A stretch of DNA of 64,000 nucleotides. It comes from Arcobacter ellisii (lineage in GTDB: Bacteria; Campylobacterota; Campylobacteria; Campylobacterales; Arcobacteraceae). Numbering within the stretch: the stretch's first letter is position 1; each line of letters opens with the position of its first letter. Location of the stretch: positions 124,001 through 188,000 of the forward strand of contig NZ_CP032097.1 of assembly GCF_003544915.1 (NCBI RefSeq). Reading direction: 5' to 3'. The position numbers and the translations under genes are program-made. Shown piece after piece: positions 17,361-25,705 of the stretch. The notes under the pieces were generated by a model. It was given only the letters and a program-made list of their open reading frames with translations, ran no database searches and had not been told where the DNA came from.

Positions 17361-19615
17361 AATTAGCTATAAAAACTTTATTTCTTTTATTTCTTTTTAT
17401 AAATTATTTATTTGCAGATAATTATATAGATTCTTTAACTCTTACAAAAATAAAAAAACTTGTACAAAAAGAGGAAGAGATAGCTTTAGCATATAAAAAA
17501 TATCTTTTAGAAAAAGGTACAAATCCTACTACTATTGAAGTGTTAAAAGAACAAAATTTTTTACCAAAGGGATTTGATAGTATAAATCCTTTTGGTAAAG
17601 TAATTTCTTTAAAAAATAATGAATATGTAATAAATGGTTTTTCAACAACAGATAACACTTTAAAATCTAATTTATACGATTATTATTACTCAAATAGATA
17701 TAGAACTTATACAAAAGCCCCATTAAGTATAAATGAGAGTGAAGTACAAATTATTTTATCAACAAAAGAAAAATTTATTTTTAGTAATAAAAGTAAAATT
17801 ACAACTACAAAAGCAGATGCAAAAGCCAAATATTATTTAGACTCAAACGAAGTTTTGCATTGGTATGATTCAAGTGGAAATTATAAATACTCTTTTGATA
17901 AAGATTTACTTCTTGATGAAAATGTGACTTTACTAAATGAAGATGGAACAGTAAATAGTACTTATAAAGAGTTAGTTAAAGATGTATCTTTTGCAGGAAT
18001 GACAGTTTTACATAAAAATACTACTTCAAGTACAGCAGATGAATATATAATGATTGGTTCATCAAGTGCAGTAAAAGTAAAACAAACAACAAGAGATATT
18101 GGAAAAACAGTTATTCAGTTTACTAGACGTGCTGGTGGAATGATTGTAAATGGAGATATTTATGCTTGGGGAAATAATGCAAATAAGATTACAGGTATTA
18201 ATTTAGGATATTCAGGAAGTGAAGGAAGTAATAGATTTCCTGTAATAAATGGTTTAGTAAGATTAAAAGCAAAAATGTATGATGATGATTCAAGTGATGG
18301 AAAAGATTTTACAAAATATTATGATCAAAACTATTTTTCTTCTCCAAATAGACCAAAATTTGTAGATTTTTTTAGTGCAGTTTATTATGGAACTTGTGGA
18401 ATTAGTATAAAAGGTGAATTGTACTGTGGTGGAACAACGGGAGTAGATTACGATTTTGGAAATAATTTTACAGCTGTAGATACAAATAGAAAAGGTGAAA
18501 TGCTTTATAGAAGTACTTTTTTTGATGGTAAATCAAATAAAGCAAAAAAAATCTTTGCAAATAATCAGATTTGGTTGATTTTAGGAGAAAATGGTTACAT
18601 ATATACTTGGGGCTATGATACTGGAAGTGGATTTTCTGGTGCAGGAGAATTAAGATTTAATTATAGTTGCGGTTGGTTTAATTGTAGTACTAATTCAAAT
18701 AAATTACCAGAAGTTATTTCCTCTACAAAATTTTCTGACATATCTTATCTTTTAACTATTGGGCATAGAAAAATGGCAGGATTATCTGAAACAGGTGATA
18801 TTTATATTTGGGGAAGAGAATATCTAAAAGATAATTCTTCATCATCATTTGAAACATATACTTGTGATAATAAATGGAATAATATAAATTATGATTTATG
18901 CTCTCCAACAAAAGTACAAACAAATAATTCAACAATGGCAACAACTTTAAAATTTGAGTCTATACAAGGTGGATTAGATGCCTTTGTTGCTAAAACGGAT
19001 GATGGAAAATATTACAAAATATCACATCCTAAAAATAAAAAAATAGAAGTTGTTTCAGTTGATGAATCTATTAAGGGGTATTCTGAATATAGTGAAAGTA
19101 ATGATTTAGAAATTTTATCAGTAGATTTTTCTAGAAAAATAAGTGAACAGGGATTAAGTAATAGATATATTCCTAGTTCAGGAATAGTTTGGATAAATAG
19201 TAAAAATGAATTAAAAGGTGACTATTTCACTTCTTCAAATAAAGATGATAAAATATTCAAAAATGCAATTAAACAGATAAAATGGAAAAAAATAAAAGTT
19301 ATTGATGATGATAATGGAATGTGTGGAATAGATATAAATGATCAAATGTATTGTTGGGGAATACAATCATTTTATAGAGATGGAACATCATATAGTGATT
19401 ATATGGGAAATACATTTATGATACCTGTGTTTAATACAAATTTGTATGATATAAATAAAGATTTTTTAGTTGTTGAGGGTGGTAATTATGGATATCTTAC
19501 AAGTATAACATCTGGTGAGTGGTCTATTACAAATAGTGATGGGAAAACAGGTGCATTTTTTATGAAATATCCTACATATATAGGTGGATTTAATTATGAA
19601 TTTATATTTAAGTAA
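17357..19615 (+). CDS. Second secreted RCC1-like beta-propeller protein
   Basis: 752 aa with a signal peptide (about 1-20). It carries the shared N-terminal module (KKLVQKEEEIALAYKKYLLE, then NPT; LHWYDSSGNY), but without the module's Cys pair. From about residue 255 it has RCC1-like blades: GGMIVNGDIYAWGNN, GTCGISIKGELYCGG, YIYTWGYD, DIYIWGRE and GMCGIDINDQMYCWG, several with a Cys pair. Unlike its 8822 paralogue it has no lectin-like insertion. Both end in nearly the same 16 residues (KYPTYIGGFNYEFIFK here). Flanked by assembly genes with an ATGA overlap upstream, so it belongs to the machine. Candidate adhesin or tip protein (inference). Confidence 0.68.
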   Translation: MKLAIKTLFLLFLFINYLFADNYIDSLTLTKIKKLVQKEEEIALAYKKYLLEKGTNPTTIEVLKEQNFLPKGFDSINPFGKVISLKNNEYVINGFSTTDNTLKSNLYDYYYSNRYRTYTKAPLSINESEVQIILSTKEKFIFSNKSKITTTKADAKAKYYLDSNEVLHWYDSSGNYKYSFDKDLLLDENVTLLNEDGTVNSTYKELVKDVSFAGMTVLHKNTTSSTADEYIMIGSSSAVKVKQTTRDIGKTVIQFTRRAGGMIVNGDIYAWGNNANKITGINLGYSGSEGSNRFPVINGLVRLKAKMYDDDSSDGKDFTKYYDQNYFSSPNRPKFVDFFSAVYYGTCGISIKGELYCGGTTGVDYDFGNNFTAVDTNRKGEMLYRSTFFDGKSNKAKKIFANNQIWLILGENGYIYTWGYDTGSGFSGAGELRFNYSCGWFNCSTNSNKLPEVISSTKFSDISYLLTIGHRKMAGLSETGDIYIWGREYLKDNSSSSFETYTCDNKWNNINYDLCSPTKVQTNNSTMATTLKFESIQGGLDAFVAKTDDGKYYKISHPKNKKIEVVSVDESIKGYSEYSESNDLEILSVDFSRKISEQGLSNRYIPSSGIVWINSKNELKGDYFTSSNKDDKIFKNAIKQIKWKKIKVIDDDNGMCGIDINDQMYCWGIQSFYRDGTSYSDYMGNTFMIPVFNTNLYDINKDFLVVEGGNYGYLTSITSGEWSITNSDGKTGAFFMKYPTYIGGFNYEFIFK

Positions 19616-19633
19616 AAATTTAAAAGGGAAAAT

Positions 19634-20611
19634 ATGAAAAAAATAAGTTTGATTTTATTAGGATTTGTTACAGTGATAAATCTTTATGCAGAGGAACAAA
19701 ATTTACAGAATATGGATAAATTAGATGCTTTAGATCAACAATCTAAAGAGTTTTTTAAAGCTATAACTGGACTTGAAAAAGATTATTTAGAAGAACAAGT
19801 TAATGCTATAAAAAATAAAAAAGTAGAACAAAATATAAATCCAAATATTCCAAATCAACCTCAAGTAATTATAAAAGAAGAACCAAAATTATCTCAAGAA
19901 GATTATGAAAAAAATGTATTTACACACCAAAATGAGATGGCTAGATTAACAACTGATTTTACTAGAACAAAAAAATTAAAAGATTTAAAAATCAAAAGTA
20001 TGTACTCTTTTAATGGAAAAGATTATGTTGTTTTAGAATTGATTGATGAAACAGCTACAAGTAAACAAAATGGTTTGACAAAAACAGAGTTAAGTGCAAA
20101 TATTGAAGGAAGATATGTTGAAGGTGATAGTATCTTAGGACATAAAATTATTGATATTAATACAAGAACAAAAAGTGTTGAATTATATAAAAAACTTGAT
20201 GAAGAGTACGGATATACAATCTATTTAAGTAATTATGGAATCTCTGTTAGCGACTTAAAGAAAATAGAAGTAAATGAAGAAACTAAGAAAGATGAAAAAG
20301 AAAATAAGAGTGTAAAAAAAGTTTTTGAACAAGTTAAAACTGAACAAAAAACTACAAATAATAAAGATAAGTCTTGTTACATTGTAAATAAACAAAATCT
20401 AAATGTAAGAAATAATACAAGTTCTGATGCAAAAATTTTAAGAATTTTAAAACTTGATGATAAATTTACAATAAAAGAAAAAAATAATGATTGGCTTCAA
20501 ATAGATACAATTTATAAAAAAGTTTCAGGTGATGTAATGGATGTATCAAATCAAAATAATTGGGTTCAATTAGCAGAGGAAAATGTAAGTTTAAGTGATA
20601 ATTGTAAATAG
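19634..20611 (+). CDS. Periplasmic PilP/GspC-like protein with C-terminal SH3 domain
   Basis: 325 aa with a signal peptide. An acidic, Gln/Asn-rich linker (about 20-95) leads to a small beta domain around YVEGDSILGHKIIDINTRTK and SVELYK (about 175-195), which resembles the HR/PilP beta-sandwich of GspC and PilP: G-x-x-ILG-x-K-I-x-x-I followed by a V-x-L-x-x-x strand. A bacterial SH3 domain (about 248-295, NLNVRNNTSSDAKILRIL) closes the protein. PilP/GspC proteins link the inner-membrane complex to the secretin; SH3b domains often bind peptidoglycan. The role is inferred from these and its position after the PilO-like gene. Confidence 0.62.
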   Translation: MKKISLILLGFVTVINLYAEEQNLQNMDKLDALDQQSKEFFKAITGLEKDYLEEQVNAIKNKKVEQNINPNIPNQPQVIIKEEPKLSQEDYEKNVFTHQNEMARLTTDFTRTKKLKDLKIKSMYSFNGKDYVVLELIDETATSKQNGLTKTELSANIEGRYVEGDSILGHKIIDINTRTKSVELYKKLDEEYGYTIYLSNYGISVSDLKKIEVNEETKKDEKENKSVKKVFEQVKTEQKTTNNKDKSCYIVNKQNLNVRNNTSSDAKILRILKLDDKFTIKEKNNDWLQIDTIYKKVSGDVMDVSNQNNWVQLAEENVSLSDNCK

Positions 20612-20620
20612 GAAATTAAA

Positions 20621-21697
20621 TTGGAAAATCAAAAAGATTATAAATCAGAAATTTTTGCAAATATAGAAAAAATTTCAAATGAAGTTCTTATATTAAAAAG
20701 TAAATACAATAAATTTTTTAATATAGAAGAGATTTTTTCTAGTGAAAATGGTGGAAAAACAAGATTAAATAGACAAATATTTAATGAAAACCATGAAAAT
20801 ATCCAATCATCAATTTTAGAGATTAGTTTATCTTTAGATGAAATTACAGGTTTAATTAAAGAGCAAATGAGAGTTGTTTTAAATAATAACAATCAATTTG
20901 AAAAAGCCGAATTAAATACACTAATTTTTGATGATAAAAATTTCTTAGAGATATTATCTTTGGATTTAGATACACATGGCATAAAAGGTGAAGCAAAAAA
21001 AAGATGTCTAAATGAGATAAAAGAGTTAATTAATCTAAAAAATAAAGTTTTCAATTTACGATATTTTATAGATATGTTTGATACTACAATTTTCGATAAA
21101 TATATAAATAGATTGGGTGTTGAAGATTTGATTAATAGTACAATAATCTTTGAAATAATAGATTCCTATGCTTTACAATTTGAAGAAGTAAAAAAGTTTG
21201 CAGAACAATTAACAACATTAGGTACAGAGAGTCAAAAAATTACAAACTTAAATAGTATTAATTCTTTACTTGAATTACATAAAAGAAGAGTTGATAACTA
21301 TATGTATGCTGGTATAAAGTATAAAATATTTATTGAATATAATTGTGAAGTAAGTATCAATAAACCTGTATATCTAAATATGGCTTATATTGAAAATATT
21401 TTATCAGCAATAATAGAACAATCATCAATGGATGTTGTTAAAAAAGAGTTAAAAAAAGGAAAAATACAAAAACAAATAGATGTGAATATCTCTTTAAATA
21501 AAAATTTATTTCAAATGGTTGTAAAAAATAATGGATTTGAAGTTAGAAATATTTATAATTTATTTTTATCAGATATTGATAATAAAAATATATTAGAAGC
21601 AAAAAATTTAGCAAATTCTTTAAATGCAAAATTTGATATTACAAGTATTGATAATGAAGGTATGCAATATTCACTTGTTCTTAAATCTAAAGATTAA
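20621..21697 (+). CDS. Degenerate HATPase-domain protein at the end of the pilus-like cluster
   Basis: 358 aa, TTG start with AGGAAAT ribosome site. The N-terminal 240 residues are helical. The C-terminal part resembles a histidine-kinase ATPase fold: YIENILSAIIEQSSMD takes the place of the N box, VVKNNGFEV that of the usual D-x-G-x-G box, and EAKNLANSLNAKFDIT the last helix. The key Asp/Gly residues of the G boxes are missing and I see no phospho-accepting His motif, so ATP binding is doubtful. No signal peptide or TM, so it is cytoplasmic. It may regulate assembly or act as scaffold (inference). Downstream lies a bidirectional hairpin shared with purT. Confidence 0.5.
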   Translation: MENQKDYKSEIFANIEKISNEVLILKSKYNKFFNIEEIFSSENGGKTRLNRQIFNENHENIQSSILEISLSLDEITGLIKEQMRVVLNNNNQFEKAELNTLIFDDKNFLEILSLDLDTHGIKGEAKKRCLNEIKELINLKNKVFNLRYFIDMFDTTIFDKYINRLGVEDLINSTIIFEIIDSYALQFEEVKKFAEQLTTLGTESQKITNLNSINSLLELHKRRVDNYMYAGIKYKIFIEYNCEVSINKPVYLNMAYIENILSAIIEQSSMDVVKKELKKGKIQKQIDVNISLNKNLFQMVVKNNGFEVRNIYNLFLSDIDNKNILEAKNLANSLNAKFDITSIDNEGMQYSLVLKSKD

Positions 21698-21702
21698 GAA
21701 AA

Positions 21703-21727
21703 AACTAAAGGGTTTTAACCTTTAGTT
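21703..21727. terminator. Bidirectional hairpin between the pilus-like cluster and purT
   Basis: 9-bp stem AACTAAAGG / CCTTTAGTT (21703-21711 and 21719-21727) with a 7-nt loop, placed between convergent genes and overlapping the purT stop. A-rich on one side; T runs are short, so strength is uncertain. Confidence 0.6.
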
Positions 21728-22891
21728 ATCTTTGAAATTTCCAATAATCTCTTTTGCTTTTTGTAAAGCTTTGTCACTACTATCTTTATCAAATGTAAGT
21801 GCAACAGCCATTCTTCTTCCAACATGGCTTTGTGGTTTTCCAAATACTCTAATAATTGAATCTTTTGTAAATGAAGAATCAAAAATATCAATTTGAGGAT
21901 TAAAGCTATCACCACTTGCTTTATATGCAGCACTTGCTCCACAACCATAATTTATAAAATCAACTGGTAAACCTAAAACAGCTCTTACATGAAGTGCAAA
22001 CTCACTAGCACTTTGAGTAATCATAGTAACCATTCCAGTATCATGTGGTCTTGGACTTACTTCTGAAAAATAAACATCATCACCTTTTACAAATAGTTCA
22101 ACTCCAAAAATCCCACGTCCTCCAAGTCCATCTGTAATTGTTTTTGCAATTTCTTGTGATTTTTTAACAGCAATTTCACTCATATTCATTGGTTGCCATG
22201 AGAAGATATAGTCACCATCTTTTTGAATATGTCCAATTGGTTCACAAAATACTGTAGCTTTTCCATTTCTAACAGTTAACATAGTGATTTCATAATCAAA
22301 AGTGATAAATTCTTCAACGATTAATTCACTAGCATCTCCTCTAGCTTCTTTTGCCATTTCCCAAGATTTTTCTAAATCAGCTTCACTTCTAGCAACACTT
22401 TGCCCATGTCCAGAAGAACTCATAACAGGTTTAATAACACAAGGAAATCCAATAACACTTGCTGCTTCTTTTAAAGCTTCAAATGTTGTAACAAATTTAT
22501 ATTTACTTGTTGGAAGTTTTAGTTGTTCTGCTGCGAATTCTCTGATATTTTTTCTATTCATTGTTTTATTAACAGCATCAGCATTAGGAATTACATGAAA
22601 TCCCTCTTTTTCAGCATCAAATAAAGCTTGAATATTGATAGCTTCAACCTCTGGTAAGATATAAGTTGGTTTTTCTCTTCTTATAATATCAAGCAGTTGA
22701 TTTTTGTCTTTCATATTGATTGTATATGATTTATTTGCCACAAGTTGAGCTGGAGCATTATTGTAACTATCAACAGCAATAGTTTCAATTCCTAATCTTT
22801 GAGCTTCAATTATTACTTCTTTTCCAAGTTCTCCACTTCCAAGAAGCATAATTTTAATAGAGTCAGATTTTAAAGGTGCTGGGAATTTCAT
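21722..22891 (-). CDS. purT: Formate-dependent phosphoribosylglycinamide formyltransferase PurT
   Basis: 389 aa, full length for PurT, which makes formyl-GAR from GAR, formate and ATP in purine synthesis. ATP-grasp features are clear: N-terminal [56 protein letters not shown], and [25 protein letters not shown] split over the metal-binding region. Last gene of a minus-strand group that starts with speE. With purM and purA in the same window, purine synthesis is well represented. The short downstream gap holds the shared hairpin. Confidence 0.95.
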   Translation of the reverse strand: MKFPAPLKSDSIKIMLLGSGELGKEVIIEAQRLGIETIAVDSYNNAPAQLVANKSYTINMKDKNQLLDIIRREKPTYILPEVEAINIQALFDAEKEGFHVIPNADAVNKTMNRKNIREFAAEQLKLPTSKYKFVTTFEALKEAASVIGFPCVIKPVMSSSGHGQSVARSEADLEKSWEMAKEARGDASELIVEEFITFDYEITMLTVRNGKATVFCEPIGHIQKDGDYIFSWQPMNMSEIAVKKSQEIAKTITDGLGGRGIFGVELFVKGDDVYFSEVSPRPHDTGMVTMITQSASEFALHVRAVLGLPVDFINYGCGASAAYKASGDSFNPQIDIFDSSFTKDSIIRVFGKPQSHVGRRMAVALTFDKDSSDKALQKAKEIIGNFKDN

Positions 22892-22909
22892 TTTTGTCCT
22901 TAATTTAGA

Positions 22910-23668
22910 TTATGATTGATAAAATTTTTTATCAAAGTTTTGTAAATTGTTAACAAGGATTATATCCTTTAATATTTTTAAATAATCTTGTGCAATAGCA
23001 GAATAGTTTAACATTGTTTGAGAAAGAACTAAACCTTCTGGTGATTGTTTATCTTTTCTTTGTTCAAATCTTTTTTCTTGAAAAGCTCTATATGCGAGAT
23101 TTCTATTAAGATTTAACATATAAGCACTTACAGATTCTTGTAAACTTTGGAAAACTCTTACAAAATGAGAAGCTCCTAATTTTCTTTGTTTAGGAATCAT
23201 TCCAAATCTTGGGTCATAAGTCCAATGTCCAAAGATATTATTTGCTTCTTTTATAAATCTACTTTTCCCCCAACCACTCTCTAATGCAGCTTGTGCAAGT
23301 GCAAGTGAAGGAGGAATAACATCAACTTTTTTTAGATACTCTTGTAGCGTAAAAATATTTTTTATTTTATATTTTTGTTTAATTTCAAGAAGTTTTGAAA
23401 ATGTTGAAGAATCAAAATCTATACGTAAGATATTTGATGTTAAAACATTTTTTACAAACTCTCTATCTTGTAAAATAGCTTCATTTTCTTCTTTGATTAA
23501 TTGATATAAATGTTCAAAGAAATACTCTTTTGCTTTATTGACATCGTCAATTTCGTAATACTCTTTTGGTAAACCTTTTGCTAAACAATGACTTTGCATA
23601 GAACCAACTAAACAAAGTGTTAGTAAAAGTTTTTTTGAGTTATTGATTAAAAATTTTAATAAATACAT
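22910..23668 (-). CDS. Bax-like exported glucosaminidase-family protein
   Basis: 252 aa with an N-terminal hydrophobic signal (about 9-28). The conserved block PPSLALAQAALESGWGKSRF, then NNIFGHWTYDPRFG and SVSAYMLNLNRNLAYRAFQ match the Bax/GH73-type N-acetylglucosaminidase family, with the Glu of ALESGWG as likely catalytic acid. It would act in the periplasm on peptidoglycan. It lies 10 nt before dapF's end in the same direction, so it is co-transcribed with cell-wall precursor gene dapF. Length fits Bax proteins of this group. Confidence 0.85.
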   Translation of the reverse strand: MYLLKFLINNSKKLLLTLCLVGSMQSHCLAKGLPKEYYEIDDVNKAKEYFFEHLYQLIKEENEAILQDREFVKNVLTSNILRIDFDSSTFSKLLEIKQKYKIKNIFTLQEYLKKVDVIPPSLALAQAALESGWGKSRFIKEANNIFGHWTYDPRFGMIPKQRKLGASHFVRVFQSLQESVSAYMLNLNRNLAYRAFQEKRFEQRKDKQSPEGLVLSQTMLNYSAIAQDYLKILKDIILVNNLQNFDKKFYQS

Positions 23669-23678
23669 AGGCCTCTTG

Positions 23679-24419
23679 TTAAATATTTGTTGTGAAAACT
23701 TTTTTTACAGCACCTTTAAAATAAATAATGCCATCTTTAATTGAAAGAGTTAATTGTTCATTGCTTTTTGGATAAACAAAAGCAGTATCGTTTACTAATT
23801 TAAGATTAATTGCTCTTAAAAAACATGCAGCCATTCCTGTTCCACATGCTAAAGTCTCTCCTTCAACACCACGTTCATAAGTTCTAACTTTTATAATTCC
23901 ATTTTCAATTTTTGCGAAATTTACATTTGCGTTGTGTTTATATCTCATTTTTGCACATAAATTGTGTTCATACAAATCTAAATCATCAACAATAGTTACT
24001 AAATGAGGAACACCAGTATCAACTAAATACCAAATAAAACCTTCTTCCATAAATTCTTCATTGATAACTTTTGGAGCAGTTAGTTGTGTTTCAACTATAT
24101 CATTTTCAATAGTTGATTTTATTAATCCAGCACCTGTTAAAAATTTCGTTTCATTTGAACTAATTAATCCATTTGTAAAAGCATAATGGGCACAAGCTCT
24201 TGTCGCATTTCCACACATAGCGGCATGACTTCCATCACTATTATAAAATAGCCATTTGAAGTCTGCTTCATTTGTTGGAACTAAAACTACAAAACCATCA
24301 GCACCAATTCCTTCAGTTCGATTACATAATTTAATCGCATCAGTTGAATAATCTTTTTCAACAAATGAGTGACAAATGATAAAATCATTTCCACTCGCAC
24401 TATATTTTGTATATGTCAT
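23679..24419 (-). CDS. dapF: Diaminopimelate epimerase DapF
   Basis: 246 aa. It interconverts LL- and meso-diaminopimelate for lysine and peptidoglycan. The two catalytic Cys are visible: C69 in MCGNATRACAHYA and C192 in LACGTGMAACF, together with the N-terminal SASGNDFIICHS and GIGADGFVVL. Slightly shorter than E. coli DapF (274 aa), as is usual in this phylum. Start overlaps the coaE stop by 4 nt. Confidence 0.95.
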   Translation of the reverse strand: MTYTKYSASGNDFIICHSFVEKDYSTDAIKLCNRTEGIGADGFVVLVPTNEADFKWLFYNSDGSHAAMCGNATRACAHYAFTNGLISSNETKFLTGAGLIKSTIENDIVETQLTAPKVINEEFMEEGFIWYLVDTGVPHLVTIVDDLDLYEHNLCAKMRYKHNANVNFAKIENGIIKVRTYERGVEGETLACGTGMAACFLRAINLKLVNDTAFVYPKSNEQLTLSIKDGIIYFKGAVKKVFTTNI

Positions 24420-25006
24420 ATAATTTCTCCGATGATTCGTTCTACTTCATCTTGTAAATGTTTTAAATCTTTTGAATTATCAATTACCATATCAGCAAGT
24501 TTCTTTTTTTCTTCAATATCCATTTGATTAGAAATTTTTAATTTTGCTTCATTTTCATTTATGTTATCTCTTTTCATAAGTCTTTGAATTTGTAACTCTT
24601 TTGGAGTATAAATAACTAAAGATTTAGAAATTGGATAATGCATTTTTTCAAAAAATAGTGGAATATCTACAAAATATGGTTTATTTTGCTCTTCAAAAAT
24701 TTTTGATTCTTTAATTATCTCTTCTTTGATTAAAGGATGAAGTAGAGCTTCTAGTTTTAGTTTATTTTCTTCATTAGAAAAAATGATTTTTCCTAACTCT
24801 TTTCTTAAAACTTTTCCATTTTCTACATACTGTTTTCCAAACATCTCAATAATCTTATCAGAGTTCTCATCTAATAGTTTATGAGCTATTTTATCGGCAT
24901 CAATAGTTAAAAAACCATGAAGTTTAAATAGGTTACAAACAGTACTTTTTCCAGTTGAAATTCCGCCTGTTAAAGCGATAGCGTTTTTAAATAAATCATT
25001 ACTCAT
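24416..25006 (-). CDS. coaE: Dephospho-CoA kinase CoaE
   Basis: 196 aa, phosphorylates dephospho-CoA in the last step of CoA synthesis. P-loop GGISTGKS (14-21) and TIDADKIAHKLL are present, with the LID-region RLMKRDNINENEAKLKISNQ and a hydrophobic FVDIPLFFEK. Normal length. Overlaps dapF (ATGA) and follows the speE-like gene by 51 nt. Confidence 0.94.
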   Translation of the reverse strand: MSNDLFKNAIALTGGISTGKSTVCNLFKLHGFLTIDADKIAHKLLDENSDKIIEMFGKQYVENGKVLRKELGKIIFSNEENKLKLEALLHPLIKEEIIKESKIFEEQNKPYFVDIPLFFEKMHYPISKSLVIYTPKELQIQRLMKRDNINENEAKLKISNQMDIEEKKKLADMVIDNSKDLKHLQDEVERIIGEII

Positions 25007-25057
25007 AGTATAGATTATACTATAAATATGATTTATTTTTATTAAATAGGAGTATTT

Positions 25058-25606
25058 TTATCTTTTAGCGATACCAGTTAAAGCTCTAAACTCAGCAGCT
25101 GGGAATACAAATGAAGCATTGTGTATTTCTGCTGAATAGTAATCTAAATCATCAAGTAAATCTGCTCTTTGAAGATTCAAATCAGCAGTTGGATGATATC
25201 TTTTTGAAGCAATAATTGAAGTATTGTGACCAAATCTAAATGGCATAGCAATCCAGAATTTTGAACCAACTAATTTTAAATCTGTAAATAGTTGCTCTTC
25301 ATCTTTTGAAAATGCTTTTGTTGCAAAACAGATTAAACCATCATCTTTTAAAATTCTTTCAATATTTGCTAATAACAATTCATCTATTTTAACATCAGTT
25401 AAAATTATTACATCAACGTTTTTTTCATTTTGTGATGTTAAAAAAGATGTGTCTCCAAATTCAATTTTTGAAGTTTTATTATGTTTAGAAGCTTCTGATT
25501 TTAAATCTTCATCAACAGTTCCAATAATCAGAACATTTGAGGCTTCTTTATGAGTACATAATGGTACATGTACCATCATTTCATTAAATGCGTAATTATC
25601 TTTCAT
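25058..25606 (-). CDS. speE: Spermidine synthase-like protein, short Campylobacterota form
   Basis: 182 aa, shorter than typical SpeE (about 280). NEMMVHVPLCTHKEASNVLIIG matches the NEMLVHPPL-x-x-H motif and the first Rossmann strand; EFGDTSFL and VDVIILTD follow. In place of the usual GGGDG loop it has IIGTVDED, so the aminopropyl-donor site looks altered. C-terminal HNASFVFPAAEFRAL resembles SpeE ends (H-x-A-x-FxLP). Position next to coaE-dapF is conserved in the phylum. Whether it is an active aminopropyltransferase is uncertain. Confidence 0.75.
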   Translation of the reverse strand: MKDNYAFNEMMVHVPLCTHKEASNVLIIGTVDEDLKSEASKHNKTSKIEFGDTSFLTSQNEKNVDVIILTDVKIDELLLANIERILKDDGLICFATKAFSKDEEQLFTDLKLVGSKFWIAMPFRFGHNTSIIASKRYHPTADLNLQRADLLDDLDYYSAEIHNASFVFPAAEFRALTGIAKR

Positions 25607-25640
25607 TATATATAGTCCTTAATATTTATAAACATTTTGC

Positions 25641-25646
25641 TATAAT
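25641..25646 (+). promoter_or_regulatory. Predicted -10 box for purM
   Basis: TATAAT in TTTTGCTATAATACC, the typical Campylobacterota sigma70 form, in the divergent gap between speE and purM. Confidence 0.65.
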
Positions 25647-25705
25647 ACCAAAAAATTTTTAAAGTATTCGTAGATTAGAAAATTGAATATAAAAAAAGGT
25701 GAATA

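Noticed and set aside
8822-19615. The two RCC1 genes as a recent duplication or assembly artefact
   Set aside because: Apart from the tail and module the proteins differ strongly and one has an extra domain, so they are old paralogues.
5188-21697. Cluster as a genomic island with integrase or attachment sites
   Set aside because: No integrase, transposase or direct repeats at its edges; base composition looks like the rest. The tRNA-Arg at 1420 is 3.7 kb away and no copy of its 3' end was seen after 21697.
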